Shown here: piece by piece, positions 46,961 to 58,399 of the stretch
How the letters are laid out: the number at the start of each line of letters is the position of its first letter
How positions within the stretch are numbered: position 1 is the first letter of the stretch
Assembly: GCF_000264905.1 (NCBI RefSeq)
Contig: NW_006763153.1
Coordinates: 319,505-383,504 of the forward strand
Source of the DNA: Stereum hirsutum FP-91666 SS1
Lineage: Eukaryota; Basidiomycota; Agaricomycetes; Russulales; Stereaceae
Direction: 5' to 3'
DNA length: 64,000 nucleotides
Made by a program: the position numbers and the translations under genes
Notes under the pieces: model-generated
What the model saw: the letters and a program-made list of their open reading frames with translations, nothing else
The model's database searches: none
What the model was told of the DNA's origin: nothing

Positions 46961-47909
46961 GAAGTTTGTTTTCTATCAAATTGATGTATGTACTTGTCAT
47001 GGTTATGCCCACTGGCCCAATCTGTTCCTTAACTTGTACAGTACATCTAGAATATTCTATAAACCTGCTCCACTTGCCTGTAAGGGCAAGGAATGACAAC
47101 ATGCGGCTGCACCGCTGACTCAGACTGAATACCGAAACGTATCGAAACGTCTCGCAACGTCGAGCTGCAACTAGCTCGATTCTCAACAACAATGGAGGCA
47201 AAAGGGGATGGAGAAAAAGGGGGCCTATCCACAGGACTATTTAACAACAAACAGGAAACAAGGAGAGGGTAGAAACAGACAGACAAGCAAGCAAGTAGGT
47301 CAACAGTGTTCGCGAACGGGCTAAGCTAAAGTTGGGGCGAGCAAGGAATAAAGGGGGGAAGGCGAGAGCGGACTAGTTGCGAGACGAAAGGGGCGAGAGA
47401 AGGTTCCAAAGTAGCACACAGAAAAGTATCACACAGTCTAAGCACAAGGCTCGAGGCCGAATAACTACAAGGAGGAGCGACGATATGATTAAACAGATGG
47501 ACTAATGGCAGGGTTGATTGGGTTGTTGGTTTGGTGTACGATGCGGGGGGAATGAGGCAATGAGAGTGAAGAGGTACGTTGTACAGATGACAATGTGGCA
47601 ACCAAGAAAGTGTTCACGGAAGTGTCAACAGAAAGCACAGAGAAAAGGGAAAACGAAGCGACATTAAAGATTGCGGGGTTTGAATACAATGCGCCATGGG
47701 ATGTGATCGAGAGGGAGAAAAGAGAGAGATACCATATTCATAGTCCCCGAACGTCAACGAAGGCCAACGCCGGAATAGCATAGTGAACAGATGGATGAGA
47801 CTTTACGCGGGCTAATGTAAGTGGTATATTGCATGGAAAACATTGCGACGATGATGGCGGCGGCCATGCATGACTTGAAGGCATAGAACTTGAGGTCGAC
47901 AACGACCCA
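46961..47909. other. Intergenic, 3' flank of dioxygenase and of PUF gene
   Basis: Purine-rich DNA with no supported gene. The plus ORF 47,595-47,783 and the minus ORFs here are short and unmatched. The region lies between two convergent genes and is mostly 3' untranslated-type sequence. Confidence 0.4.
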
Positions 47910-49200
47910 TTACATCCCGTATCCAAAGGACGAACGGGAGTAAGGGTCGTTGATAGTCGGGGCCATCCCAGCGTTAGGGAACGAGTTGACGCCCGCGAAA
48001 GGGGAACCGTTCGAGAAGCCACCGTTCGCCAACGCCGCCTGGTTATGGCTCGAGTTGCCCTGGAGGACGTAGCCGTCGATCGAGTGCGAGCGCGTGGTAT
48101 GGAGAGGGGCGTGAAGACCGCCGATAGCTCCTTGCGCCTGCAGACCGCCGCCGTTGGCCATGGGGTAGAGGCCGTTCTGACTGTTGTACACGTCCGCGAG
48201 GGGATTAGGTTGTATGTGGCGGCCGGCGCCGTGAGCGGCGTGAGGTAGGCCTGCCATGCCTTGGCTACCGAGAGCCACGTTGATCAGGGCCTGCTGATTG
48301 TGGAAGCCTCCGAAGTGGTCCATCTGCTCGCGCTGGAGCTTGTTCTGGATCCGCTTGCCGTAAGGAGTGTTGCGAATGAGGGGCAAGACCGGTCTGATGC
48401 CGTCGACAAGAAGGGCGCGTTGCGCGGGCTCGGCGTAGTCCAAGGCAGTCTACAGCGAGACAAGTCAGCCCACACGTCTCGAAGGATAGATGGTCAGAAA
48501 TAACGAACCTGGACGCAGTAGTTTCCGTACGAGTCACGAAGAAGTTTCTCTAGCCTTGTGCGATTCAGGAGCTCGTCGATCTCGGATCAACATCTTACGA
48601 GTACCGTGTTCGGCGACACGGATACACTAGACAAACCCAATCAGAATACGAACGGCATGATACAGGAAAAACGGTACTGACCTTCTCGATGACGTTGGAG
48701 CTGAACTTCTGGACGGAGAGGGCACATACGTTCCCAGTGAACTGACGGATGACGGCGTCGCTGAACCTATTGTCGTTGAGGTCGAGGATGTATTGAACGA
48801 CCTAGTAACGAACGGAAGGATCAGATCAGGTACAAAGTGAGGAAGTAAGGGACAGTGTGAACGTACGTAGTTGCCGTACGGGTCCTGAACGAGGGTCAGC
48901 GCGTTGTACGGTCCGACGCGTGGTCGATACAGCGCTGAAGGACGCAGCACCCATGACGGTGAGTCGCAACCTCTACACAGTTGGCGGCGACCGCGTTGTA
49001 GATGAACTACAATCAAATCGAATCGTTAACGGTGAACAAACCTCCCAGAACGTAAGAACGGAGCCATACCTGATTATCCTCGGGCGCGAGCTTGTTGAGA
49101 CACTTTTGAATGACATAGTTCCCGTTCAGATCCTTGATGAGCACGACGACATGGAGGCTAAGAGCGACGATGATGGAATGAATCTGGCCATGGTATCTAT
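47910..49200 (-). pseudogene. Pumilio/FBF (PUF) family RNA-binding protein, frameshifted
   Basis: PUF proteins bind UGUR-containing 3' UTRs through eight helical repeats and repress or localise mRNAs in the cytoplasm. Repeats in order: VVLIKDLNGNYVIQKCLNKL (about 49,120), VEVATHRHGCCVLQRCIDHA (about 48,950), LTLVQDPYGNYVVQYILDL (about 48,850), FTGNVCALSVQKFSSNVIEK (about 48,710), CIRVAEHGTRKMLIR, LLRDSYGNYCVQTALDY (about 48,520) and RNTPYGKRIQNKL (about 48,360). A Gly/Asn/Ser-rich tail ends at 47,910. The base-contacting triplets NYxxQ, CCxxR and SNxxE are present. Breaks: about 4 nt lost near 49,185; some ten residues and the frame lost between CIDHAS and YNALTLVQ near 48,918; 2 nt lost near 48,590. 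Introns lie between most repeats. The low-complexity region at 49,200-49,850 is probably its N terminus. Confidence 0.82.
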
Positions 49201-50139
49201 GATCAGTCTGCGTCGCGGCAAGGGCCACCCCGTAAGTGCCAGAGGTGGGTAATAGTTTGACGAGATTGTAACTCACCTGTCTGATCCAAATCAACGTCCG
49301 AGTTCTCGCTGCCATTCCCGTTTTATGTGTTCCCGAAGCTGAGCATCTGTGGGATAGAGTCGGGATGGTAGGGACCCGGGAAACCAGCAGAGCCAGGTCT
49401 GACCGGCTGCCGAGCGAGATGTTCAAAGCGTGAAACCCTCCGACCGGCCCCATGGACCCATAGATCGCCCCGCTGTCACCCTGTCCACCACCAAGCGCAC
49501 CAACGAGCTCACTCGAGTGCCCCTCTCCATGATGCGTACCGTGCCTCGAATAATGCACATAGTCAGCGTACACACCCTCGCGTCTCCCCTATCACCCCGA
49601 AGGGCCAAACGTTCATCTGCGTGGTCGAATCGGGGGCGACCATCGACGAGAGAGAGTTGGAGTTGTTCGTTGCGTCGTGACCCGAGGCGGGAGAAGTGCA
49701 CGGGACACGTCCGGGGAGGACGTATCGGGGAGATTACCACAGCTGATAGAGGCGCGGCGGGCTTCGTGCTGGGGACGTTTGCGAATGGCATTGGATTTTA
49801 TAGAGATGGGTCGGGGAGAACCATGCAGCTGGAAGCTGTTTTGTGGCACAAGTCAAATGTGAAGGGCAGTGGATAGCCCAACCAAGACGGGAATGTGAGC
49901 AACATGATAAAGACGAGTCCGCATTCTGGAAGAAGAGATGTGGAAGGGCGATGGGCTTGGGGCATGTGTGAGGGGAAGGGACTTACTATAAACCGCAGCT
50001 GATTGGAAGGAGAAGCGGCGGAGGATCACAAGGAAGAGAGTGGATTAAAGGCGCGAAGACGAAGGCGAGGAAAGAAGCAGCCAAATGGTCGGATTAGCCT
50101 CTGGGAGATGAACGAATACTACCATAGAATGGCACAGAA
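49201..50139 (-). other. Low-complexity N-terminal region of the PUF gene and spacer
   Basis: Minus frames at 49,200-49,850 are Gly/Ser/Pro-rich and frameshifted relative to each other; one includes QGDSGAIYGSMGPVGGFHAL. This fits the disordered N terminus that precedes the repeats in fungal PUF proteins, but is unproven. From 49,860 to 50,140 I see only spacer and the end of the RasGAP gene. Confidence 0.4.
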
Positions 50140-52245
50140 GACTTACGTGTTGCAGACAGTCTTGCCCTCGTCAACCATCCTCCACAGAGCTCGCGCAGCA
50201 TCTCCTTCACCTTGATGCCCTTGCGCACGAGCGTCGCGTCCTTTGTCGTCGCCGCGCGCTCGGCGATCACCGCCAGGTTATACGGCGCTTCTCCGCGGCG
50301 TTGGGGATGGAATGCACGAGCTGGACGAAGATCGATTTCGTCTCCATGTAGAGCATGTCCGACGAGGAGACGGTGTCGGCGAAGGCGGACTGGATGTCCT
50401 GCACTGGGGTTTCCCAGCGCGAGTACAGCTTCAGCTCGAGCGTGCGGTTCTCTTTGCGCGGGACTTGGGCAGGGGGGGGTCCGAGTTCGTCGGTGAGGAT
50501 GCGGAGGTGCTGTTTGTCATTGGGGAATTGGGTGCGTTGTCAGTGTTTCAAATGCACAAGTAATATGGAGAGGAAGAGGAAGATACGCACAGGGGTTTCG
50601 ATGCGTTGTGTGATCAAGGAATGTGTGTTCTACAGTTCCTTAAGGGTGATATGAATCATCAGGTCTTTCTTCGACAGAGCCATATATTGGTCCATCCCGA
50701 AGACAGTCAGCAACCACTCTGGAAGATAAGTAGAAGAGAAACCCACCTCAAGAGTGCCGTAGAAGTCTCCGACCTTGCAGATGTTGTTCAAGAACAGGTT
50801 GATCCGCGCCTTGTTGTTCTACGAACGGGTTCAGCGTCATCATGTACGCCTCCTTCGTATTCGACGGCTTGTTAGCCAAATTCTGCAACATCTTCGCGAT
50901 CTGATTTTCACCGTCAGCATCAATTTAGAGCTTTGAGAATGTGAAGCACTCACCAAGGTCAACGTCCACCGGGGGTGTTTCGCGGGCATGCCGTCGACGA
51001 GCATGTACGCCTGAGGCGTCTCGATCGCTGGGTGAAGGAAGAAGAAACCGCCGATGAGCGAGCAGATCGCGTAGTCCGTCGCCTCCGGATACTTCCTCTA
51101 CATGACAACCCAGCATCAGCACACTCATTCGACTGCGGTGCTACAGTAACTCCTCCTACCCGTGTCAAGCTCCTGATCTGCTTGCATATCCAACATATAC
51201 CGTATGGCACGCTCTCCATCGACTCGATGATGGTCACCAAGAAGCTGTTTGCGATCTCCATCAGCATCGCCAGGCGTGGGGCGATGATGGATTGTACGTC
51301 GGGATTGGCCTGGGCGGTCTCAGGAGGCACCACGGGGTAAATTCTCAGGGAGAGAGCCTGTCTCTTCCTCGATCTGATTGATCATCTGCTCGTAAACCTG
51401 TAGGCAAGTCGTTAGTGATTTCGCGAGACACAGCAACACCAGCGCATGATGAAACTCGAAGGGTACAGTTGCGAGCCAAAAGCTGGTATGCATTTCCATC
51501 GAAACTGACAAACAATAACGGACCTTCACGGGGTTGATCTCAAGGTTGAGGTCCTTGTGTTCGATAAGGCTATTTATCCGCTCTGCCAGCACGCTCTTCA
51601 AGTAACTCTGGCCAGGACCTCGACGAGTATAATTCGTCATCATACGGGAAACGGGCGTATTGGCTCGAAGAAGTGATCCGAACTCGGTCGCGGAGTCAAA
51701 CTGAGCGGAGAGCACAGACTGAAACATAGATAGTCAGGAGGAGATGCTCCTCTCGGCTCTCGTACTGGTTTCCGTACAGGGTGAACATCACCGTCTGAAG
51801 GTGGGTATCAATCTGGGAAAGGGAAATGAGACGACAGAGGGTGGCGACGTGTCGTGGCTCGGATTGGAGGAGGAAGAAGAGGTTGGAGTATTGCTGAAGC
51901 TTGCGTTCGTCGGGGTATTGGCCTTCTGTTGAGTCGACTTCTTCGAGATGACTTTCGACTTCGCGTTGCTAGCGGTGTAATATCGTCAGGCGGAAAGATG
52001 CGCGCGTATTTGGAATGGAAGCGACGCACCTCGTCAAGCGCCATCCTGTTCTGAATGAGGAGAGCTATTCGTGTCTCGAGGTAACGAACGTCACGCTCGA
52101 GGACGAAATTCTTCTTGGATTGAGCGGAGATACGAGACCTGAGGTGAAGCACCGGCGACGAGAGTAGTGAAGCCCAATAGACCTCGGTTGTTGAGTATTT
52201 GTGCGAGACCGAGAAAGTATGAATTCTGAGAACAGTAGTCAGAGC
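50140..52245 (-). pseudogene. Ras GTPase-activating protein with RasGAP_C domain (GapA/Gap1-like), broken
   Basis: Fungal GapA/Sar1-type RasGAPs switch off Ras at the plasma membrane. From the right: [20 protein letters not shown] (52,130), an exon with [20 protein letters not shown] and VMFTLYGNQYESREEHLLL, then the GAP domain FGSLLRANTPVSRMM, RRGPGQSYLKSVLAERINSL (51,600). Next are EIANSFLVTIIESMESVPYG (51,240), ATDYAICSLIGGFFFL, the RasGAP_C domain with DQYMALSKKDLMIHITL, DKQHLRILTDELGPPPAQVP and VRKGIKVKEML (50,220). Damage: the conserved FLRFINPA motif reads FFFLHPA, so RFI is lost in frame near 51,038. About 2 nt are missing near 50,820. A TAG at 50,630-50,632 replaces the Tyr of ELYNTHSLI. 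Single-base losses occur near 50,284 and 50,190. Introns of 50-60 nt are recognisable. Confidence 0.85.
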
Positions 52246-53099
52246 CAATGTGACATTGGTGCGCCGAGCTATCAGACTTCTGTATCTTAAATAGAGATAT
52301 CAATCAGAGCATGTATGCAAGAGTCCTCACACCGTTCCAGGTATCAGAGCAATTTCAGACGGCGATGTCGTCGTGCTAAGCACAGAGCGAGACGCCTTTC
52401 CTGGACTGCCCTGATCCTAAAAGTATGAACAAATGGATAATATTTGAAAGACATACCTCATAATCTCGTTCAGCGTCCTGCTTCATTGGCCACATGATTC
52501 TCAAGGTATTCTGAGAGTTGGAGAAAGGCAAGACTAACAAACTTGACGAACAGAAGCTTGACGAGGTGTAGGGAAGAAGACAAAGACGACGCGTGCGAGT
52601 TTCAAACTTCAGTACATAAGCATCCAAAAACGGACATTTCTCGCCACACATCCTTCTTAGTAGGGGCCTACAGTAATAAGTTGATTAAAAGACCCCGACA
52701 AGTTGTGAATCTCCCATGGCATGGAACGATACCGCGTAAAATGCATTGTTCAGAGATCCTTCAAAACCCCATGTATATATTTACAGTAATTTACCACAGC
52801 AAAACAAGCAGACTGTCCAGACGAACGAAGAGACCCGGCACGATCCAAGAACCCCATATTCCCCTCTCTTCACAATCCAACGACTCCAACCAGCCTCTCC
52901 CATAGAACAAGGCTCGCCTCTTAGGCCACTCGTCCAGCTCGATTTCGAAGAACACTGTAATATTGTTGGTTCAGGCCGAGGAGACATAGGCGGGGGAGTG
53001 TGCTGCAGATGAGGCCGTTTGACATCGGATGAGCAGGGAAAGTTGATGGCGATAGGCTCGAGGCTCGTCGATAAGCCGGTCGAAGGTTGCTAATAACGC
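52246..53099. other. Spacer upstream of the RasGAP gene
   Basis: No supported gene. Plus ORFs at 52,543-52,905 and 52,746-53,012 are short and unmatched. The region 52,250-52,400 may contain the 5' end of RasGAP, whose first exon I could not place. Confidence 0.35.
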
Positions 53100-54916
53100 C
53101 ACATATTGTGGTTAGAGTCTTGAACGAGCTGAGAACAAAAGGGTGAGCTTACCTTGGCATAGGAAGGCATCAAACCTGAAGCTCACCGCAATTCCAGAGC
53201 GATCACCGTTCTGGGGATCCACTAGGTCAAAAAGCAAAGGCGAAAGGTCCTTTCGTGCCTCCAATGAAAGCATCTGCACATTCACCAGCACCGGCAACAC
53301 GCCCCATACCGCCGTGTCGTATCCTACCCTTCAACACCTCTAAATGCTCGCACAGCTTCAAAACCTTTAAACCTGTTTCCTCACGAGCTCTACCACGCTA
53401 GGGAGCAGTTCCGGGTAGTTCAACTCTCTCGACGCGCTGAGTACGATTAACGAAAACTGGCGGAGTGCGGCCATAGGGGTCTTGCAAGCACGGAAAGCGG
53501 AGGACGGAGTGTGAAACCACACGTAATGCGTAGAATCTCGAGGTAGAGTCCATATTGGAGGTGGTCGAGAAGGAGATCGAGGAAAGGCTGAGAGTCTGCG
53601 AAGCAGTCATAGAGCTCGACGGAGGTGAGGTGATTGGTGTTGACGAGGCTGGAGGCGATGACGGCGTTGCTGACGTCCAGCGTGAGGGTACGGAGAGTAA
53701 CGACGAGTTCAGACTTGAAGAGGGTTGGGATTGCGGGGACGTCGGGGCCGCGGTACCAGAAGTGAGTGAGTTGGATGGGATAGGATTGGAGCTTGTCGAG
53801 CTGTACGAAACGTGTGACGATATAAGCAAGGGATGGATGAGCCGACAGCAGACAGAGACGTACAAGATACCGAGATGATTCAGCGTGCGATGCCGTTTTT
53901 CGGTCACCTTGAACACATTCGCTTGCGCCTCGTCGCCATTTGTGACCGAAAGAGGGCCAAAATCGGTGAGTTTGCTGAGGAGGACGGAGTACATGCTTGT
54001 GTAAAGTGTGTGGCGGCACGCGCTGTCCGGGAAGGGGCATCCGTAGCATGCAAGGGCTGAGCGCCGGATGGTGTGGGTCGATGTGGAAGCAGAGTGTGAG
54101 CAGCAAACATAGCAGGCGCGAGACTGTGACTCACTGGGAAGGGTGTCGCCGGTGAAGGCTGCAGGAAGGGGGAGCCGACCCTGGGGAGCGTGATTCTTCT
54201 ACGACGAACCAACGGCTGGGGAGAGGAAGCCTGCAGAAAATGAGAATTGCTGTATAGAGGGGAGGGTGAGATATGGGTGTCAGACATACCGCTGCTTCCT
54301 CGGGCTGTCCGTCATTGTCTGCATGTTGTGAGTGTTGGCGTGAAGAGAAGAGTGTGAGGGCGGGAGCACACTGAAAAGATATGCATCCGAAAGCAAATAC
54401 ATACAAGAGGTCAGGAGTTCAGGGAGCATCGAAGAGAATACAAGTAAGAGCTTCCTTTCTTCTGAGATCCTTGCAAACGTCCAAGATCTCGACGACGTAG
54501 GCGTGCTGGCGAAGGTACCCGGACGCCCGTTGCGGCGCATGGGTACGACGCCGTTCAAGGAGCCGCTCGTAGGGGCCTTTGGGAAGTGCAGAAGATGCTT
54601 AGATATATGAAGAAGATACAAGATAAAGACACAAACCTTGAGTGTGGCTTCGAGAAAGTCTTGAGCCGGGGTAAGTTAACGACGAGTGCTGAAGAAAGGA
54701 GTTCAAAATGACCGGCCAATCAAGGCAGCGGCGTAGAAGGTAAAGAGAGACGAGTAACCACCAGACTGCCTGCTCTCGGAGGTCGCCCAGTCGGCGAGCA
54801 GTCTGGTGGGGTCTGGAAAGGAGATGGTGGTAGTCTTGAAGGAAGCGCGTTCGCGTCGCGGAATCAACAAAGTCACAAGTCCGCAACGGAAGGCTGTGTG
54901 GCACGAGCCACAGCAA
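53100..54916 (-). pseudogene. Probable LRR/F-box-like protein, decayed
   Basis: A frame at about 53,830-53,520 reads FVQLDKLQSYPIQLTHFWYR, TLRTLTLDVSNAVIASSLVN, HLTSVELYDCFADSQPFLDL and LEILRITCGF, a succession of leucine-rich-repeat-like units as in basidiomycete F-box proteins. Further left, LPVLVNVQMLSLEARKDLSP continues the pattern, while the right-hand part (54,000-54,900) shows frame changes and no clear F-box. The assignment rests on leucine spacing only. Confidence 0.4.
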
Positions 54917-55107
54917 TGCCTATAACATTCCTCTACACTGTCTCCTGTTACTTATTTCTCTGGGTGCTACCAAGCGGATAATAAAAGAATTTTATCCATT
55001 CAATCTGAACCCACCATGGCACATTGACTGGACAGATGATGAGGTGCGATGAATTACCAAAGTGAAAAGAAACAAAATGTACATTCAACGACTCGGAAGT
55101 AGCTGCA
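54917..55107. other. Short AT-rich spacer
   Basis: No gene or repeat seen; it separates the LRR-like debris from the transposase-like debris. Confidence 0.4.
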
Positions 55108-55930
55108 TCATCTCATCGTTACATGTGCATGGCGATCAGAAGTATGATTCACAAAGAAAAAGGTAGCCTCATCTAACACGGTACTGGACTTCCACTCACG
55201 AGGTGCCACAGGTCCAAACTTTGGAAAAAGGTGCACACTGCGGTGAATGTTCGCCACAGGAATGATACTCGCCACACGTTGTCCTTGTGGGTCCAACACA
55301 CGGCGAATCTTGTACATACGATGATATCGTTCCGGTCGCCTGAAAGCCGTGAACCACTCGATATATGCAAGATGCGTTGGCGGAAGAGGGCCATGTCCAA
55401 ATCAAACGTCGAGAGCAGAGGGTGGAAGACTGAAGACCAAACGGACTTGAGCGACACGATATCCTGTTGGCGGAGAAGTAGGTCAGCGACCGAAGAAGCA
55501 AGTTATCAAATAAACTCGAAATTATGATAGACATACCTTTTACGCCAACATCCTTACCGGTCCCATCGTTTACCAGCACTGTATCAAAGCGCGCAGGAAC
55601 CTCACGCCCTCGCCCAACCTTCCGCTTAGGTTTTTACATGGACTGCGTCAACAACAGAATGCGAGGGTCCGTTGCTTGTGTAATAATCCGTGGAGCAGTA
55701 CTTGATGGTGTGAAAAACAGGGACTGTCCGGAACGGCATAGAGACGACAGAGGCCTTCCGTTCGAGCTCCCGACGAGTCAGTCCAGGAAACCGAAGATCG
55801 GTGATGTTGAAGAAAAGAAAGCGCACAATGGTCCGAGGAGCACAATGCCCCCCTGTCCGACACAAGGTCTTCGATTCCCACAGCGAACGCGCAGATATCG
55901 GCGGGGTGTTTGGTGGAGATGATAGGGCAC
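55108..55930 (-). pseudogene. Transposase-like C-terminal fragment (Plavaka/CACTA-like?), frameshifted
   Basis: Conserved-looking blocks appear in order but in different frames: VPVFHTIKYCSTDYYTSNGP with VVDAVHVK (55,735-55,640), FDTVLVNDGTGKDVGVKG (55,600-55,540), [20 protein letters not shown] and [11 protein letters not shown] (55,460-55,350), then [40 protein letters not shown] and [19 protein letters not shown] to a stop at 55,108. To my recollection this C-terminal pattern is repeated across mushroom genomes in Plavaka-type CACTA transposases. I am sure it is a repeated family, less sure of the name. The upstream part is lost near the second LTR. Confidence 0.45.
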
Positions 55931-56325
55931 ATGAATACGAGGCTTTTGAGCCCCTCGCGAGCTTGATTGAACGAAAATTGATTGAGTTTCGGTCAATTTT
56001 GCGACTGGGGGCCACTCACCACCAGAAATCGCCATGGCGAGCCCGGTATTGCTCCGTCCAACGATGTGAGCATATCTACGAGGTCGCATTAGTGTGTGGA
56101 GTGAGAAACAGCACCAAAAAGCATACCGTGAACCTCACAGTTCCGAGTGCGGGGCCTTTGGGGGAAAGGGAGCACCCCCCCAGCCAAAAAGTCGAAATTC
56201 ATCGCGAGAAGGAGCGTGCGGACCCCGGACCTGTTGCAGATACGCTCTATGGAGTGTAATGAGTGCCTCAACGCAAAAAAAGACGAGATCAAAAGGGAGG
56301 GAAAAAAGTGCACAATGGTCGGAGG
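55931..56325. other. Unassigned sequence before LTR copy 2
   Basis: Overlapping short ORFs on both strands with no recognised product. It may be further debris of the transposase-like fragment. Confidence 0.3.
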
Positions 56326-56959
56326 TGTAATGTCCAGGCTTGAATAGAGATTCAAGAGTGGACACGCGTTCTGGTGCAGGTGTGATAGCTATCACAGGTG
56401 CGATCGGCCGTGTTCTAAGAAGCCTTGCTTCTAGGTCAAAAGTCTGGTGTAGTGGCGATTCTACACAGACAAAGGTTCTTGATGTCGATAAGGGAAGCTA
56501 GTCCTGCTGAAAGGACTAGTTCAAGTACGAGCAGATAGACGAGGTAAATCAGAGATGAATAGGTTAAAGAACTCCCCTCTACTAGGGTCGTCCTTATATA
56601 GTACATACATGCGCAGCCGCAGGAGGCTATGAAACTAATAAGTAAGTCAGACCGAGTCGTGTTAGTACTGTGCCCCAGTCCGTAGTCGCTGCGGAATCCT
56701 GTACCCAATAAATATAGTACAAAGCCTATGCAAGGCTATGAAGCACAGTCCTAGGCTATGAGAAACGAGGTAGTCCGTAGTCGAGAATACAAAGGAGTCG
56801 AGACACGTCTACAAGTCCATAGAATGTTCATCAACCGGCCGTATGAGTGGATGATGTGTATGTAGTTAAATAAAAAGGAAACTGAGACTGCACATCCGCG
56901 TCTCCTGCGGTATCAGACATGTCGAGCAGAAAAGAGGACGAAAATTATAGTCCATAACA
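56326..56959 (-). mobile_element. Solo LTR, second copy (634 bp, minus orientation)
   Basis: Runs from TGTAATGTCC to CCATAACA, the reverse complement of the 32.9-kb element, with exactly the same 634-bp length and very few differences. Flanks are GGAGG on the left and AGAAC on the right, so no target duplication is visible. The right-hand flank is repeated after the gap, where a partial second copy of this LTR lies. Confidence 0.85.
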
Positions 56960-56986
56960 AGAACGAACCGGCAACTAAGCGAGAAC

Positions 56987-57211
56987 NNNNNNNNNNNNNN
57001 NNNNNNNNNNNNNNNNNNNNNNNNNNNNNNNNNNNNNNNNNNNNNNNNNNNNNNNNNNNNNNNNNNNNNNNNNNNNNNNNNNNNNNNNNNNNNNNNNNNN
57101 NNNNNNNNNNNNNNNNNNNNNNNNNNNNNNNNNNNNNNNNNNNNNNNNNNNNNNNNNNNNNNNNNNNNNNNNNNNNNNNNNNNNNNNNNNNNNNNNNNNN
57201 NNNNNNNNNNN
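56987..57211. other. Assembly gap (225 N)
   Basis: Unknown bases. The sequence before the gap (56,472-56,986) recurs after it (57,212-57,725), including about 27 bp of unique flank, which points to two unmerged contig ends of one locus. Confidence 0.9.
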
Positions 57212-57699
57212 AAGGTTCTTGATGTCGATAAGGGAAGCTAGTCCTGCTGAAAGGACTAGTTCAAGTACGAGCAGATAGACGAGGTAAATCAGAGATGAAT
57301 AGGTTAAAGAACTCCCCTCTACTAGGGTCGTCCTTATATAGTACATACATGCGCAGCCGCAGGAGGCTATGAAACTAATAAGTAAGTCAGACCGAGTCGT
57401 GTTAGTACTGTGCCCCAGTCCGTAGTCGCTGCGGAATCCTGTACCCAATAAATATAGTACAAAGCCTATGCAAGGCTATGAAGCACAGTCCTAGGCTATG
57501 AGAAACGAGGTAGTCCGTAGTCGAGAATACAAAGGAGTCGAGACACGTCTACAAGTCCATAGAATGTTCATCAACCGGCCGTATGAGTGGATGATGTGTA
57601 TGTAGTTAAATAAAAAGGAAACTGAGACTGCACATCCGCGTCTCCTGCGGTATCAGACATGTCGAGCAGAAAAGAAGACGAAAATTATAGTCCATAACA
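57212..57699 (-). mobile_element. Partial repeat of the second LTR after the gap
   Basis: Matches 56,472-56,959 almost perfectly; one substitution (AAGAAG versus AAGAGG) is visible in the LTR, and one G is missing in the shared flank (CCGCAAC versus CCGGCAAC). It is most likely the same LTR assembled twice, perhaps from two haplotypes, rather than a separate insertion. Confidence 0.75.
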
Positions 57700-57849
57700 A
57701 GAACGAACCGCAACTAAGCGAGAACGAACAGAGTTTCGAGGAGGGGGAGTGCTGAGAGTGAAACTCACCTCGCTGTTCGTGCGCGTTCTAGACGATGCAT
57801 GGGTCGTTTCTCTCAAAATATTCGTTGTGAGTGATGGTACATACCTGTG

Positions 57850-58365
57850 CCGTCATTTTGAGGCCACGACACTGGAAATCGAAGGATATTTGAGCGAACG
57901 CGAACGCATTTTCAGAACAGGCTATTAGGAACTTAAACAAAACCCACCAATGTGGACTCGTGCATCTGCGTAGTCCCGTCATTTCGAGCCCGCTACATTG
58001 AAAATCGAACGATAATTGAGCAAACGTGAAGACATTTTCGAGAAGGGGTGCTAGAAGCGGAACCTCACCAATACATTCTGCCTCGTTCTCAAGAACGAGT
58101 GGCCGGTGTCCTTCCAAACGTTTATTGGCGTTGATGGAGCTAGGTCTTGCCGTAAATCCGAGCGCGCTACATTAAAAATCGAGAAGGAATTGAGCAAACG
58201 CGAACAGCCTTGCGAGACAGGTACATGGGATGGACGAGAACGCACCAACGTTATCGTCCTTGTTCTCGACGATCAGTGGGCCTTTTTCTATCAAACCTTT
58301 ATCTGGGTCGTTGCTCCTGGACCGTCCCGTCATTTTGAGCCCATAATGTGAAAAATCGAACAGAG
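57850..58365. repeat. Four degenerate tandem repeats, 126-177 bp spacing
   Basis: A core of about 60 bp with CCGTCATTT, GAG..C(G/A)C(T/G)AC, AAATCGA and TTGAGC(A/G)AACG begins at 57850, 57976, 58150 and 58327 (the last incomplete). Spacings are 126, 174 and 177 bp. On the minus strand each reads like FAQLSFDFQCSGLEMT, so the array could be a repeated exon or intron of a decayed gene. Confidence 0.7.
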
Positions 58366-58399
58366 AAAGAAGTTTAGGAAGGAAGAGAAGATAATTATG

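Noticed and set aside
49430..49876. 148-aa plus-strand Arg-rich ORF
   Set aside because: It lies opposite the low-complexity PUF N-terminal region and has no recognisable features.
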